Shown here piece by piece: positions 1 to 7,841 of a stretch of 33,790 bases of DNA. Each line of letters begins with the position of its first letter. Position 1 is the first letter of the stretch. The position numbers and the translations under genes are program-made. The notes beneath the pieces are model-generated. The model was not told the origin of the DNA, did no database searches, and saw nothing but the letters and a program-made list of their open reading frames with translations. This DNA is from Chthoniobacterales bacterium (lineage in GTDB: Bacteria; Verrucomicrobiota; Verrucomicrobiia; Chthoniobacterales; UBA10450): contig JAICMR010000020.1 of assembly GCA_025929155.1 (NCBI GenBank), positions 1-33,790 on the forward strand. Direction: 5' to 3'.

Positions 1-243
1 TGCCAGTGCGATTTCGGCTCGGTCACTCTTACAACTGGAACGCTGTCCGTGACCGAGACCGTAGCTGTCATCGGCCCGGCCGAGGAACCTAACGATCGAC
101 GGCAAGTTTTAGCTATCATAGACGCCGTCTTTACAGTCATTCAAACCGGACCCGTAGTGACTCGATGGGTTGAGAAACTCTTCCGGCCCAGGGGGGCGGC
201 CTACGCTCTGGGCAAATGGCTCAGCTTTGCAATACTATCGTAG
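1..243 (+). CDS. C-terminal part of an unrecognised ORF (5' end outside window)
   Basis: The frame is open from the first base to a TAG at 241-243, about 80 residues, so the start may lie outside the window; an internal GTG at 49 is the only start visible. The segment has a hydrophobic stretch (V-L-A-I-I-D-A-V-F) and a basic patch, but no motif I recognise. It contains an 8/9 copy of the dispersed motif (88-95) read as P-N-D, the frame that motif often takes in real genes here. That is weak support for coding. It could equally be a chance open frame. Confidence 0.3.
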   Translation, partial: CQCDFGSVTLTTGTLSVTETVAVIGPAEEPNDRRQVLAIIDAVFTVIQTGPVVTRWVEKLFRPRGAAYALGKWLSFAILS

Positions 244-383
244 CTGGATCTCTCCGGCGATGTTGTCTCGGCCGGACATAATCCGGTTGGGAACGAGACG
301 CATCGACCGCCTGGCGCCAACCTGATTCCGTTAGCGGCGGCATGACCTGGTCCGCGACACCGTGTATGGAGTCCCCGGCAGAC

Positions 384-1175
384 TCAGTTCCCTCCCAGCC
401 AGATCTGGAAGTCGTCAATGACGTGGTCAGCTACGTAACTGCCAGTACCGGCGCCAAAACCGATGCCGGTAAAGGTGTAATCTGGATCACAAAGGGTGAA
501 GCCGTGGAGTGTCTTACCATCGACAGAGCAGGAGAGGTGACCGTGGTTAAAAACGATCTCCGCTGAATGCCATTTGCTATCATCGATCTTCTCAAAGGGT
601 CGATAGACCAAAGCCGAATCACAAATCACATCGCGGACGACGGCGACATAATTCTCACCGACCGGATCGCAGCCGGGGTTGGAAAAGGTGTCGAATTCGA
701 CTCCGTAACCGGGAACGGGGTTTTTCGTGTTGTCCGGATTGCGGGTTTGGAATGCCATATAATTACCGCTGTCCGGAACACCGTAACGGCTCTTGTCTTT
801 GTAGAACATGAAAACAAAGCCATCCGCTCCCATCGGGCCATTATCGACCAGGTATTTGAAGTCCACTTTCCAGGACTGCGCCGTTAGCTCGTAGTTAGCG
901 AAGGCGGCCGTGGACAGGTCGGATTTGCGGCGCGTGAGATACCAAACATGCTGTGTTGAATCCCAATAACCCTCCGCGTTCAAGTTGCCTTGCCGGCGGA
1001 AGACGGTCCACTTGCCATTGGTGTTTGGATCGGTCGAAAAATCGTCAGAAAAAACCAGCTTGTAACTGATCTTAGGTGGGGGCACGCCGGCAGGTGTCGG
1101 CTCGACAGCGAAGAGACGGGGCGCGAGCATACCCGCGGTAAATATTAAACACAGGAGTTTGTAGCTAAGGTTCAT
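384..1175 (-). CDS. Secreted L-type lectin-like (concanavalin A-like) protein
   Basis: About 263 residues. The N-terminus is a typical signal peptide: Met-Asn-Leu, then a hydrophobic core ending near A-V-E-P, so the product is probably exported. The mature part looks like a legume/L-type lectin beta-sandwich. It has a G-A-D-G-F-V-F-M-F strand, then G-Y-G-V-E-F-D-T-F, where an acidic residue often binds metal in this fold, a W-H-S-A-E-I-V-F strand with S-V-D-G-K-T-L, and a closing G-I-G-F-G-A-G-T-G / I-D-D-F-Q-I pair. The ATG at 1175 was chosen because it opens the signal peptide; the frame extends to a TTG at 1223 that adds 16 residues in front of it. No catalytic residues of a glycoside hydrolase are evident. 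Carbohydrate or glycoprotein binding is inferred from the fold only. No copy of the 9-mer motif lies in this gene. Confidence 0.75.
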   Translation of the reverse strand: MNLSYKLLCLIFTAGMLAPRLFAVEPTPAGVPPPKISYKLVFSDDFSTDPNTNGKWTVFRRQGNLNAEGYWDSTQHVWYLTRRKSDLSTAAFANYELTAQSWKVDFKYLVDNGPMGADGFVFMFYKDKSRYGVPDSGNYMAFQTRNPDNTKNPVPGYGVEFDTFSNPGCDPVGENYVAVVRDVICDSALVYRPFEKIDDSKWHSAEIVFNHGHLSCSVDGKTLHGFTLCDPDYTFTGIGFGAGTGSYVADHVIDDFQIWLGGN

Positions 1176-1491
1176 AAGGGTTGTCGGAGGTGGTGATTGG
1201 CTCGCAGGCTGACCGAGTAGCAAACGTCATGTCAAGGATATTCTTTAGCTTCCGGCGCGTGGAAGCTGATGCGTCGGTTCCTGCGAGCTAGTCGCGCGGC
1301 ACTTAACGGGATTTGCTTAACTGGCGACGCAAAAGTGCGGATTGCAGGGCAATAAGTTATACGATGCGCTTGGGGAATCAGTTGGTGGCTCCTCCCAACT
1401 ACAGGACGACCCGACAGTCTTTCCGGGCGCGAACCGAACCAAGCTGAGATAGAAGCGGTTACGTCCGGGAAAAGCCAAAGGGAAACAGAAT
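1176..1491. other. Intergenic region with a 7-bp hairpin
   Basis: Gap between the stop of the HMG-CoA-lyase-like gene and the start of the lectin gene, both on the minus strand. No convincing ORF, RNA or repeat is seen. A perfect inverted repeat AGCTTCC/GGAAGCT (1247-1253 and 1261-1267, 7-nt loop) lies about 70 bp upstream of the lectin start. No T-run follows it on either strand, so it is not a standard intrinsic terminator. Confidence 0.4.
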
Positions 1492-2376
1492 TCAACTGCC
1501 GAACTCGCGTCTGATCTCTTCGGTCAAAGCCGTGACTTCTGCCAAGTCGAGCTTCAATTTTTCCCCGCGCTTTTCCAGAGCTCGGAGCACTTCCTCGGTG
1601 GGGATGTTGCCTACCATTTGGTCCTGCGCGAAGGGACAGCCGCCCAAACCTCCCAACGCGGCGTCGAATCGACGGCAACCGGCATCATACGCCGCCAGGA
1701 CTTTGGCTTCTGCGTCGGCAGGAGTGCTGTGCATATGCACGCCGATGTCGAAGCCGGGCCACGTCGTCACCACCGCCGACACGACATCGGCGATCTGCTC
1801 AGGTGTAGCGACGCCGACGGTGTCGGCGAGCGAGATGGAGTCAATCCCGATCGCCGATATCTCTGCAACCGTTGAGATCAGTTGCCCCTTGCTCCACTTT
1901 TCGCGATAAGGGTTCCCGAACGCCATCGACACGTAAGCGACCATCTCCAGCCCGCTCGCTTGCGCGCGGTCGTGAATCTGTCGCAGGGTGGCCTGATTTT
2001 CGTCGGGCGTTTGGTTTTGATTTCGCCCCAGAAAAGTCGCCGAGATCGAGCAGGGATAGCCAAGCGTCTGCACTTTTCCGGTCGCGATTGCGCGCTCCGC
2101 GCCCTTTTCATTCACGACGATTCCTATAATCTCGAGATCGTTAGGCGGCGCGAGTTGTGCGAGCACCGTTTCGCTATCCGCCATCTGCGGGACGGCTTTG
2201 GGTGAAACGAAGCTGACCGCATCAATATGCCGGAAACCGGCATCGATCAGTGCTCGCAGATATTCCGCCTTCCGCTCCGTCGGAATTTTTCCCGGCAAAC
2301 CCTGCCAGGCATCGCGCGGACATTCTATCAGTTGCGGTGGTTGCTCTTTCACGGACGCGGGTGGAATCGTTGGCAT
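1492..2376 (-). CDS. Hydroxymethylglutaryl-CoA lyase family protein (DRE-TIM metallolyase)
   Basis: 294 residues, a usual length. HMG-CoA lyase splits HMG-CoA to acetoacetate and acetyl-CoA at the end of leucine degradation. Visible family motifs are P-R-D-A-W-Q-G (Arg21, Asp22), S-F-V-S-P-K-A-V-P-Q-M near residue 55, S-M-A-F-G-N-P-Y near 150, the metal-binding pair H-M-H (214 and 216), the loop G-G-L-G-G-C-P-F-A with the catalytic-type Cys247, and G-N-I-P-T-E-E. The Glu before S-F-V-S-P-K in human HMGCL is Asp52-Ala here, a conservative change. ATG 2376 was chosen because homology starts just after it; a longer frame to 2427 would run into the divergent hydratase gene. Its start codon overlaps that gene's. 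A related acyl-CoA lyase is possible, but the Cys loop favours an HMG-CoA-type substrate. Confidence 0.85.
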   Translation of the reverse strand: MPTIPPASVKEQPPQLIECPRDAWQGLPGKIPTERKAEYLRALIDAGFRHIDAVSFVSPKAVPQMADSETVLAQLAPPNDLEIIGIVVNEKGAERAIATGKVQTLGYPCSISATFLGRNQNQTPDENQATLRQIHDRAQASGLEMVAYVSMAFGNPYREKWSKGQLISTVAEISAIGIDSISLADTVGVATPEQIADVVSAVVTTWPGFDIGVHMHSTPADAEAKVLAAYDAGCRRFDAALGGLGGCPFAQDQMVGNIPTEEVLRALEKRGEKLKLDLAEVTALTEEIRREFGS

Positions 2377-3136
2377 GCCTGACGTTCTCGTCGAAAACAA
2401 GAATCGCACGACCGTTCTGACCCTCAACCGTCCGGAGCGACGAAATGCCCTAACGATCGATTTGATGCGTGAACTGATCCTCGCGATCGAGCAGGCGACG
2501 GCCGATCAAAACCAGCGCTGCCTCGTTCTCCGCGGCGCTGGCAAGGTTTTCTGTGCGGGGTTGGATCTCAACGAAACGCAGATCGCGGAACGGGCGCATC
2601 AGTCGGCGGAAACGGTTGCGCAAATGCTTCTCGCCTTAAGCGACACGCGGCTGATCACGATCGCACAGGTGCACGGCGCTGCGGTCGCGGGCGGCGCGGG
2701 CATCATGTCGGCCTGCGATTTTGTGGTCGCGGCAGAGGGCACAAAAATTGGTTATCCGGAAGCCAAACGCGGTCTCGTGGCGGGCCTGGTCATGACCTTT
2801 CTTCGGCGGCAACTCCGTGAGCGTGACATTCGGGAATTGCTCCTCACGGGCGAATTGGTCGAGGCGACGCGCGCCCGCGAGATGGGCCTGGTCAACCGGG
2901 TGGTTGCGCCTAACGACGTCGAGACCGAAGTCGGAAAACTCCTCGCCGCGATCCGGCAAAACGCGCCCGGCGCGCTCGCGAGTTCGAAGCGGTTACTGGA
3001 AGAACTTTGGTCCACGCCGGTGCGGCAGGATGTCGAGCGCGCCCTGCGCCACCACATGGAAGCGCGCGAATCCGTCGAAGCGAAAGAGGGCATCGCCGCT
3101 TTCCTGGAGAAGCGCGCTCCGAATTGGGCCAGCTAA
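2375..3136 (+). CDS. Enoyl-CoA hydratase/isomerase family protein (possible methylglutaconyl-CoA hydratase)
   Basis: 253 residues, full crotonase length. It has the family start (T-V-L-T-L-N-R-P-E-R-R-N-A-L), the oxyanion-hole segment G-K-V-F-C-A-G-L-D-L near 56-65, and A-G-G-A-G-I-M-S-A-C-D near 105-115. The second catalytic glutamate position is kept (Y-P-E-A, Glu129). The first catalytic Glu of classic crotonase is replaced in the G-G-A-G-I segment, as I recall for bacterial LiuC-type methylglutaconyl-CoA hydratases. The divergent HMG-CoA lyase would use the product of that reaction, so a leucine-degradation role is the best inference. ATG 2375 was chosen over an upstream start at 2198, which lies inside the opposite gene and gives a non-homologous N-terminus. 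It carries two motif copies (2449 at 8/9; 2908 exact). Confidence 0.85.
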   Translation: MPDVLVENKNRTTVLTLNRPERRNALTIDLMRELILAIEQATADQNQRCLVLRGAGKVFCAGLDLNETQIAERAHQSAETVAQMLLALSDTRLITIAQVHGAAVAGGAGIMSACDFVVAAEGTKIGYPEAKRGLVAGLVMTFLRRQLRERDIRELLLTGELVEATRAREMGLVNRVVAPNDVETEVGKLLAAIRQNAPGALASSKRLLEELWSTPVRQDVERALRHHMEARESVEAKEGIAAFLEKRAPNWAS

Positions 3137-3247
3137 CGCGGCGGCTTGGATCACTTGTCACGGGCCGACGGATTCAGCTTGAGATTTCTCGGTCGTTAGG
3201 CAGGTTGATCTGGCCGAGGCTGCGCAAGCTGTTTAAGTTCATCCCCG

Positions 3248-5320
3248 ATGCGCGGTTTTTTTCGAGAACTAAAGCATCGGCAGGTCTATCGAGTCGCGCT
3301 CGCCTACGGAGTCGTCGCTTCCGGGCTTGTCCAAATCGGTGGCACGATTCTGCCGATCTTTCACGTGGCCGAATGGGTGCAACAGTCTTTCGTGGTCCTG
3401 ATCGCGATCGGCTTTCCCTTCGCGCTCGTGCTGGCCTGGGCTTTCGACATTACGAGCAGCGGCATCGAAAGAGCCCCCAGCGTGACCGGCTTGCACGTGA
3501 CGAGCCGGCGCCAGGTCTGGGTGCTGGCGCTGGTCGGAACAGCGATTGCCGGGTTTTGTCTGGCCGGCTATTGGTTTTGGCACCCCTGGCGCCCGCGCGT
3601 TTCCAGTCTAACGAAAAGCGAAATCAGCGAAAAGGGGATTGCCGTTTTGCCTTTCCAAAACCTGAGCGCCGACAAGGAAAACGCCTTTTTCACCGATGGC
3701 GTCCAGGACCAAATCCTGACCGATCTGGCGAAGGTCGCGGACTTGAAAGTGATCGGGCAAACCAGCGTGCAGCAATACAAGGGCGACTCCGCCCACGACC
3801 GACAAAAGATCGGCGAGCAGCTCGGGGTCGCTTATCTTCTCGAGGGATCGGTGCAGCGTGCCGGGCATCGCCTTCGGATCAGTGCGCATCTCTTCGACTC
3901 GCGAACGGATCAGCAGCTTTGGGCGGAGACCTACGACCGCGAGCTCGCGGACGTGTTCGCGATTCAAAGCGAAATCGCGCAGACGATCGTCGGCCAATTG
4001 CAGGCGACGATTTCGCCTCAGGAAAAAGCGCTGATCGAAGAGCGGCCGACCTGGAACCTCGCCGCCTACGATCTTTATCTCCGGGCGACGGAGCTGGTTG
4101 ACAGCTATACGAATGCGCCGGACCCGAAGGTCACTCTTCTGGAGGCGATCGACTTACTCGACAAGGCGACAACGCATGATCCTGGGTTCGTTCTCGCCTA
4201 CGCTTACACCGCCCGCGCGCACGACCTGCTCTACTTTCTCGACCTTGATCCCACTCCGGAGCGTGCAGTGCGTGGGCAGATCGCGGCCGAGACCGCGCTG
4301 CGTCTCGCGCCAAACTCGGCCGAGGCGCATCTCGCGATGGCAGACCATTATTTGCGGTGCCGGCGGGACTATCGGCAAGCTGACAAGGAGCTCGCCGTCG
4401 CGCAGCCGTCATTGCCGAACAGCGTCGCCTTTTTTACCCTCTCGGGATACCTGCGCCGGCGCGAAGGAAAATGGGAGGAGGGAACCCGCGATTTTATCCG
4501 TGCGGTTGAGCTCGACCCGCGCAACATCAACGCCAGCAATCTGCTCGCGGACACTTATGTTCTCCTGCGCCAATTTGAGGAAGCGATGGCGGTTGCAGAC
4601 CGAAGCGTGGCCGCCGGGCTGGATCTTCCGATCACTCATCTTCGGGGGGAACTGGTTCGTTTCGCCCAGACCGGCGATCCCGAAGTGCTGCGGCGCGCGC
4701 TCGCACAGGCGCCCGCTGACATGGACATCGGCGGTGGAGAAACGCCGATTCGGATTCTGGTCGCCCTGATCCGGCACGATTATGCGGAAGCGGAGCGGGT
4801 CCTGGCGGCGTCACCTCGCGAAACCTTTCAGGACACCGATTTCAGCTTTTATTATCCGCGCGAATGGTATGAGGCGATCATCGCCCGCGCTTCCGGGAAT
4901 CAGGGAAAAACGAAGGAACAATTTGGAGCCGCCCGCAAGATTATTGAAGCGCGCCTAACGAATAAACCCGAAGACCCCCGGACTCTGGCCGTGCTTGCAC
5001 AGGTCGATGCGAACCTTGGTGAAAAGGATCACGCGATCGCTGAAGCCCGGCGTGCCGTCGAATTGATGCCGCTCTCGCGCGACGCTTATGATGGCGTCCT
5101 TGTACTCCAGGGTCTGGCGCAGGTTTACACCTGGACGGGCGAAAATGATCAGGCCCTGCAGCTTCTCCAACGGCTGATGAAGCTGCCTGGTTATCTCAGT
5201 TACGGCTATCTTCGCGCTGATCCGGCCTGGGACCCGCTGCGGAAGGATCCCAAGTTTAACGAGTTCGTGAGCAGCCTGGCACCGAAGAACCCGTCGCTTT
5301 CACCCAAGCCTCGGAGATGA
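3248..5320 (+). CDS. Membrane-anchored TolB-like / TPR protein
   Basis: 690 residues. The N-terminus (F-F-R-E-L-K-H-R-Q-V-Y-R-V-A) is followed by two hydrophobic segments near 15-75 and a third near 95-115. Next comes a FlgO/TolB-like domain (about 128-260) beginning G-I-A-V-L-P-F-Q-N-L-S-A-D and including the G-V-A-Y-L-L-E-G-S-V strand. The rest is tetratricopeptide-like helical repeats to about residue 680. In this widespread architecture the N-terminus is often a cyclase, kinase or winged-helix DNA-binding domain. None is present here, so it may act as a scaffold or sensor at the inner membrane. The ATG at 3248 begins the conserved F-F-R-E-L-K block. Copy 3193-3201 of the 9-mer lies in its upstream gap and copy 4953-4961 inside it (R-L-T-N). 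Confidence 0.85.
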   Translation: MRGFFRELKHRQVYRVALAYGVVASGLVQIGGTILPIFHVAEWVQQSFVVLIAIGFPFALVLAWAFDITSSGIERAPSVTGLHVTSRRQVWVLALVGTAIAGFCLAGYWFWHPWRPRVSSLTKSEISEKGIAVLPFQNLSADKENAFFTDGVQDQILTDLAKVADLKVIGQTSVQQYKGDSAHDRQKIGEQLGVAYLLEGSVQRAGHRLRISAHLFDSRTDQQLWAETYDRELADVFAIQSEIAQTIVGQLQATISPQEKALIEERPTWNLAAYDLYLRATELVDSYTNAPDPKVTLLEAIDLLDKATTHDPGFVLAYAYTARAHDLLYFLDLDPTPERAVRGQIAAETALRLAPNSAEAHLAMADHYLRCRRDYRQADKELAVAQPSLPNSVAFFTLSGYLRRREGKWEEGTRDFIRAVELDPRNINASNLLADTYVLLRQFEEAMAVADRSVAAGLDLPITHLRGELVRFAQTGDPEVLRRALAQAPADMDIGGGETPIRILVALIRHDYAEAERVLAASPRETFQDTDFSFYYPREWYEAIIARASGNQGKTKEQFGAARKIIEARLTNKPEDPRTLAVLAQVDANLGEKDHAIAEARRAVELMPLSRDAYDGVLVLQGLAQVYTWTGENDQALQLLQRLMKLPGYLSYGYLRADPAWDPLRKDPKFNEFVSSLAPKNPSLSPKPRR

Positions 5321-5464
5321 ACGATCGTGCCAGGCCGCGCACACGTCTGGCGTGCTGGTCGCGGCGCCTCACCCCGACGAACATTGGACGGTTCAAGACG
5401 TCGGGCGAAAACCGCGCTTTTGGGAAAGCTCGCAACCACTCGCGCTCAGCGCTTTGCCCTCGGT

Positions 5465-6550
5465 TCACAAAAGCGAAAGTTGCGCAGCATCAGGCGCTTC
5501 CAAGGGCGCGAAGCGAACTCCGACACCCATCAGTCGCACGCTTTTGCCGGTGCGGGCGAACGCTTCCGCGAGCAGCTTGCGATATTCGCCTAACGACGGC
5601 GAGAGACCAGCGCGCTCCACCGTGGTGCGCGTGAAATCCGCGAACTTCAACTTCAGGAAAATTTTCGTAACGACGCGGGAATTTTCCTTCTGCGCGAGAT
5701 CGGCCATCAAATCCGCGAACAATTCTTCGAGCCGTTCCTCGCAGGCTGCGAGCGTCTCGAGATTGATCGCAAACGTCTCCTCGTTGCTGAGCGATTTTCG
5801 CTCGCGATGCGGTTCGACCGGCCGGTCGTCAGTTCCGCGCGACAGATCGTAGAGTTCAGCGCCGAACTTTCCGAAGATTTCCTGCAACTGGATGCGCGTA
5901 TAGCGCTGCAAATCGCCGCAGGTCGCGATCCCTCGCTGTTGCAACTTCTGCTCGGTGATCGCGCCGATACCCCAGATTTTTCGCACGGGCAGCGCGGCCA
6001 TGAATGCCGGTACATCGTCAGGGGCGATTTCGTATTGGCCGTTCGGTTTGTTCAGGTCGCTCGCGATTTTCGCGATCAATTTGTTCGGCCCAATGCCGGC
6101 TGAAGCAGTCAAACTCGTCTTTTGGTAGATCAGCTTTCGAATCACTTCCGCGAGCGGTCCCGGCGCGCCCGGATGCTCGCTGACATCGAGGTAAGCTTCA
6201 TCGAGCGAGAGCGGTTCCACCAGAGGCGTGAACCGATGCAGAATCGCGCGAATCGTTGCCGACTCGCGCCGGTAAACGTCGAAGCGCGTCGGGAGCACGA
6301 TTAACTTCGGGCAACGTTGCAGCGCCATGAAAGTCGGCATCGCGGAATGCACGCCGAATTTCCGCGCTTCGTAATTACATGTCGTGAGCACGCCGCGCCG
6401 GTCGCGTGCGCCGCCGACGCCGACCGGTTTGCCGCGCAGCTCCGGCCGGTCGCGCACTTCGATCGCGGCGTAAAAGCAATCCATGTCGAGATGGATGATC
6501 GCGCGCGACGGCTCCTTCTTTTCCACACCAGCACGCAACCGCAGACGCAT
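5465..6550 (-). CDS. dinB: DNA polymerase IV (Y-family translesion polymerase)
   Basis: 361 residues, normal for Pol IV. It carries the palm motif H-L-D-M-D-C-F-Y-A-A (metal Asp22), the Y-E-A-R-K-F-G-V segment, S-L-D-E-A-Y-L-D-V (Asp117, Glu118), the A-S-A-G-I-G-P-N-K-L-I-A-K-I-A-S fingers/thumb segment, a helix-hairpin-helix (I-W-G-I-G) and a little-finger domain. The C-terminus ends Q-L-S-L-L, which fits a beta-clamp-binding motif. The frame continues upstream to 6928, but that stretch overlaps the divergent gene at 6609 and has no Pol IV homology. ATG 6550 is the best start. It performs error-prone synthesis past lesions. It converges with the TPR gene, with about 145 bp between stops and no obvious terminator hairpin. 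Confidence 0.93.
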   Translation of the reverse strand: MRLRLRAGVEKKEPSRAIIHLDMDCFYAAIEVRDRPELRGKPVGVGGARDRRGVLTTCNYEARKFGVHSAMPTFMALQRCPKLIVLPTRFDVYRRESATIRAILHRFTPLVEPLSLDEAYLDVSEHPGAPGPLAEVIRKLIYQKTSLTASAGIGPNKLIAKIASDLNKPNGQYEIAPDDVPAFMAALPVRKIWGIGAITEQKLQQRGIATCGDLQRYTRIQLQEIFGKFGAELYDLSRGTDDRPVEPHRERKSLSNEETFAINLETLAACEERLEELFADLMADLAQKENSRVVTKIFLKLKFADFTRTTVERAGLSPSLGEYRKLLAEAFARTGKSVRLMGVGVRFAPLEAPDAAQLSLL

Positions 6551-6608
6551 CCGGAAGCAAGCGCCCGCACGTCCCCGTCGCCGTCGAGGGACGATAAGAG
6601 AGTTAACA

Positions 6609-7102
6609 TGGCCGACGAAAAAAACGACGACCTGGAAACCTACTTGCAGGATCACTACGCAGGCGCGGTCGGTGCGCTCGAATTGATCGAGCATCTCGAA
6701 AAAGCAAATGCCGATGACGAGCTTGGCGAATTCTTTCGCGGGCTCCAGGCAGAGATCGAAGCGGATCACGAGCAACTCCATAATCTGATGACCGCACTCC
6801 ATTTCGAAGAGAGCAGCGTGCGCAACGCCGGTGCGTGGATGGCGGAAAAATTTTCGCGCGTGAAGCTCGGATTCGCTGGCGACGAAACCAAACCGTTGCG
6901 GTTGCTTCAGGCGCTCGATACGATTCACATGGGCATCACGGGCAAGCGACTTCTGTGGCGGGCGCTGCAGGCGGCGCGCGGTTCCTCACCGGTGTTGCGG
7001 CAAACAGATTTCGCCCGACTCGAGCAACGTGCGATCGAACAGGCGGAACGGGTGGATCAGAGGCGACTAGGGATCGCGCAGAAGGCACTTGCACCGCAGT
7101 AA
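6609..7102 (+). CDS. Ferritin-like helical-bundle protein of unknown function
   Basis: 164 residues, acidic at the N-terminus and almost entirely helical. Spaced acidic/His positions (D-H-Y-A-G-A-V-G-A-L-E, then E-A-D-H-E-Q-L) resemble ferritin-like or hemerythrin-like bundles. Metal ligands cannot be assigned from this alone. I do not know a named function. The start is supported by a purine-rich AAGAGAG a few bases upstream of ATG 6609, one of the few plausible ribosome binding sites in the window. It diverges from dinB with 58 bp between starts, so the two may share a promoter region. Confidence 0.65.
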
Positions 7103-7137
7103 GTTGCCTGCGCCGGTTCTGTCCATGACAATTCAGC

Positions 7138-7812
7138 GTGATCACGCAGGAACAAGCCCCGATCGGACAGCAGAGAACGATTCGTTACGCGGTTGTCGGC
7201 GATTCCTATTCAATCGGAGAAGGCGCGACTGAGGCGGAGTCGTGGCCGGCGCTCCTCGCGCGCAGCCTGACGAAAATCGGAATTGCGATAGAGCTGGTAT
7301 CGAATCCGTCGCGCACCGGGTGGACGACGCAGGACGCGATCGATCACGAGCTGGATCCGTTTCGTACGGCGCGACCGGATTTCGGGACGCTGATGCTTGG
7401 AGTGAATGACTGGGTGCAGGGAGTGGACCCGGAACTTTTTCGAGAGCGCTTCGCCTACATCATCGACGCGATGCTGAAGTCTTTGCCTAACGATAGACCT
7501 CTGCTCGTGGTGAACATCCCGGATTTTTCCGTCACGCCGAATGGGCCGACGTATGCGCGCGGCCGGGATATCAGCGCCGGGCTAACGAACTTCAACCGGA
7601 TCATCGCGGAGGAGGCGGAGCGGCGGGGCCTGGCGCTGGCTGATATTTTTCCATTGAGCAAACGGATGGGCGAGGATTCCTCGCTTGTCGCACCGGACGC
7701 GTTGCATCCCTCTGCGAAAGCGTATGGGGAGTGGGAGGAGCTGATCTTTCCAGAAGCGCTGCGCGTAATACAGGTTTCCAGTTTGTCCCGTTCGGGCAAG
7801 ATGCCCGCGTAA
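7138..7812 (+). CDS. SGNH/GDSL-family hydrolase
   Basis: 224 residues. It has all four SGNH blocks: G-D-S-Y-S (nucleophile Ser23), S-R-T-G (Gly61), G-V-N-D (Asn90) and D-A-L-H-P (Asp187 and His190). This is a serine esterase/lipase-type enzyme whose substrate cannot be read from the sequence. No signal peptide is visible, so it is probably cytoplasmic. It starts at GTG 7138, 35 bp after the ferritin-like gene and on the same strand, so the two may be co-transcribed. One exact motif copy (7485-7493) reads L-P-N-D. The stop codon lies in the stem of a hairpin shared with the convergent gene. Confidence 0.88.
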   Translation: MITQEQAPIGQQRTIRYAVVGDSYSIGEGATEAESWPALLARSLTKIGIAIELVSNPSRTGWTTQDAIDHELDPFRTARPDFGTLMLGVNDWVQGVDPELFRERFAYIIDAMLKSLPNDRPLLVVNIPDFSVTPNGPTYARGRDISAGLTNFNRIIAEEAERRGLALADIFPLSKRMGEDSSLVAPDALHPSAKAYGEWEELIFPEALRVIQVSSLSRSGKMPA

Positions 7813-7841
7813 CGCGACAGCCGGGGGTGGCTGTGTTACGC
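7807..7841. terminator. Hairpin spanning both stop codons of two convergent genes
   Basis: GCGTAAC (7807-7813), a 3-nt bulge, and ACAGCC (7817-7822) pair with GGCTGT (7829-7834) and GTTACGC (7835-7841) around the loop GGGGGT. That is 13 paired bases. The TAA of the SGNH hydrolase (7810-7812) and the complementary TTA of the E1-E2 gene stop (7836-7838) pair within the stem. There is no U-run, so termination activity is inferred from position and symmetry. Confidence 0.6.

Noticed and set aside
2198-2374. N-terminal extension of the enoyl-CoA hydratase
   Set aside because: It overlaps the lyase gene on the other strand and its Cys/Ser/Arg-rich sequence is unlike crotonases.
5352-5852. Plus-strand ORF starting A-A-P-H-P-D-E
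   Set aside because: It recalls a hydrolase motif, but most of it is the complement of dinB and the start is not conserved-looking.
6551-6928. N-terminal extension of DNA polymerase IV
   Set aside because: The frame stays open, but it lies opposite the ferritin-like gene and shows no polymerase homology; the family begins near 6550.
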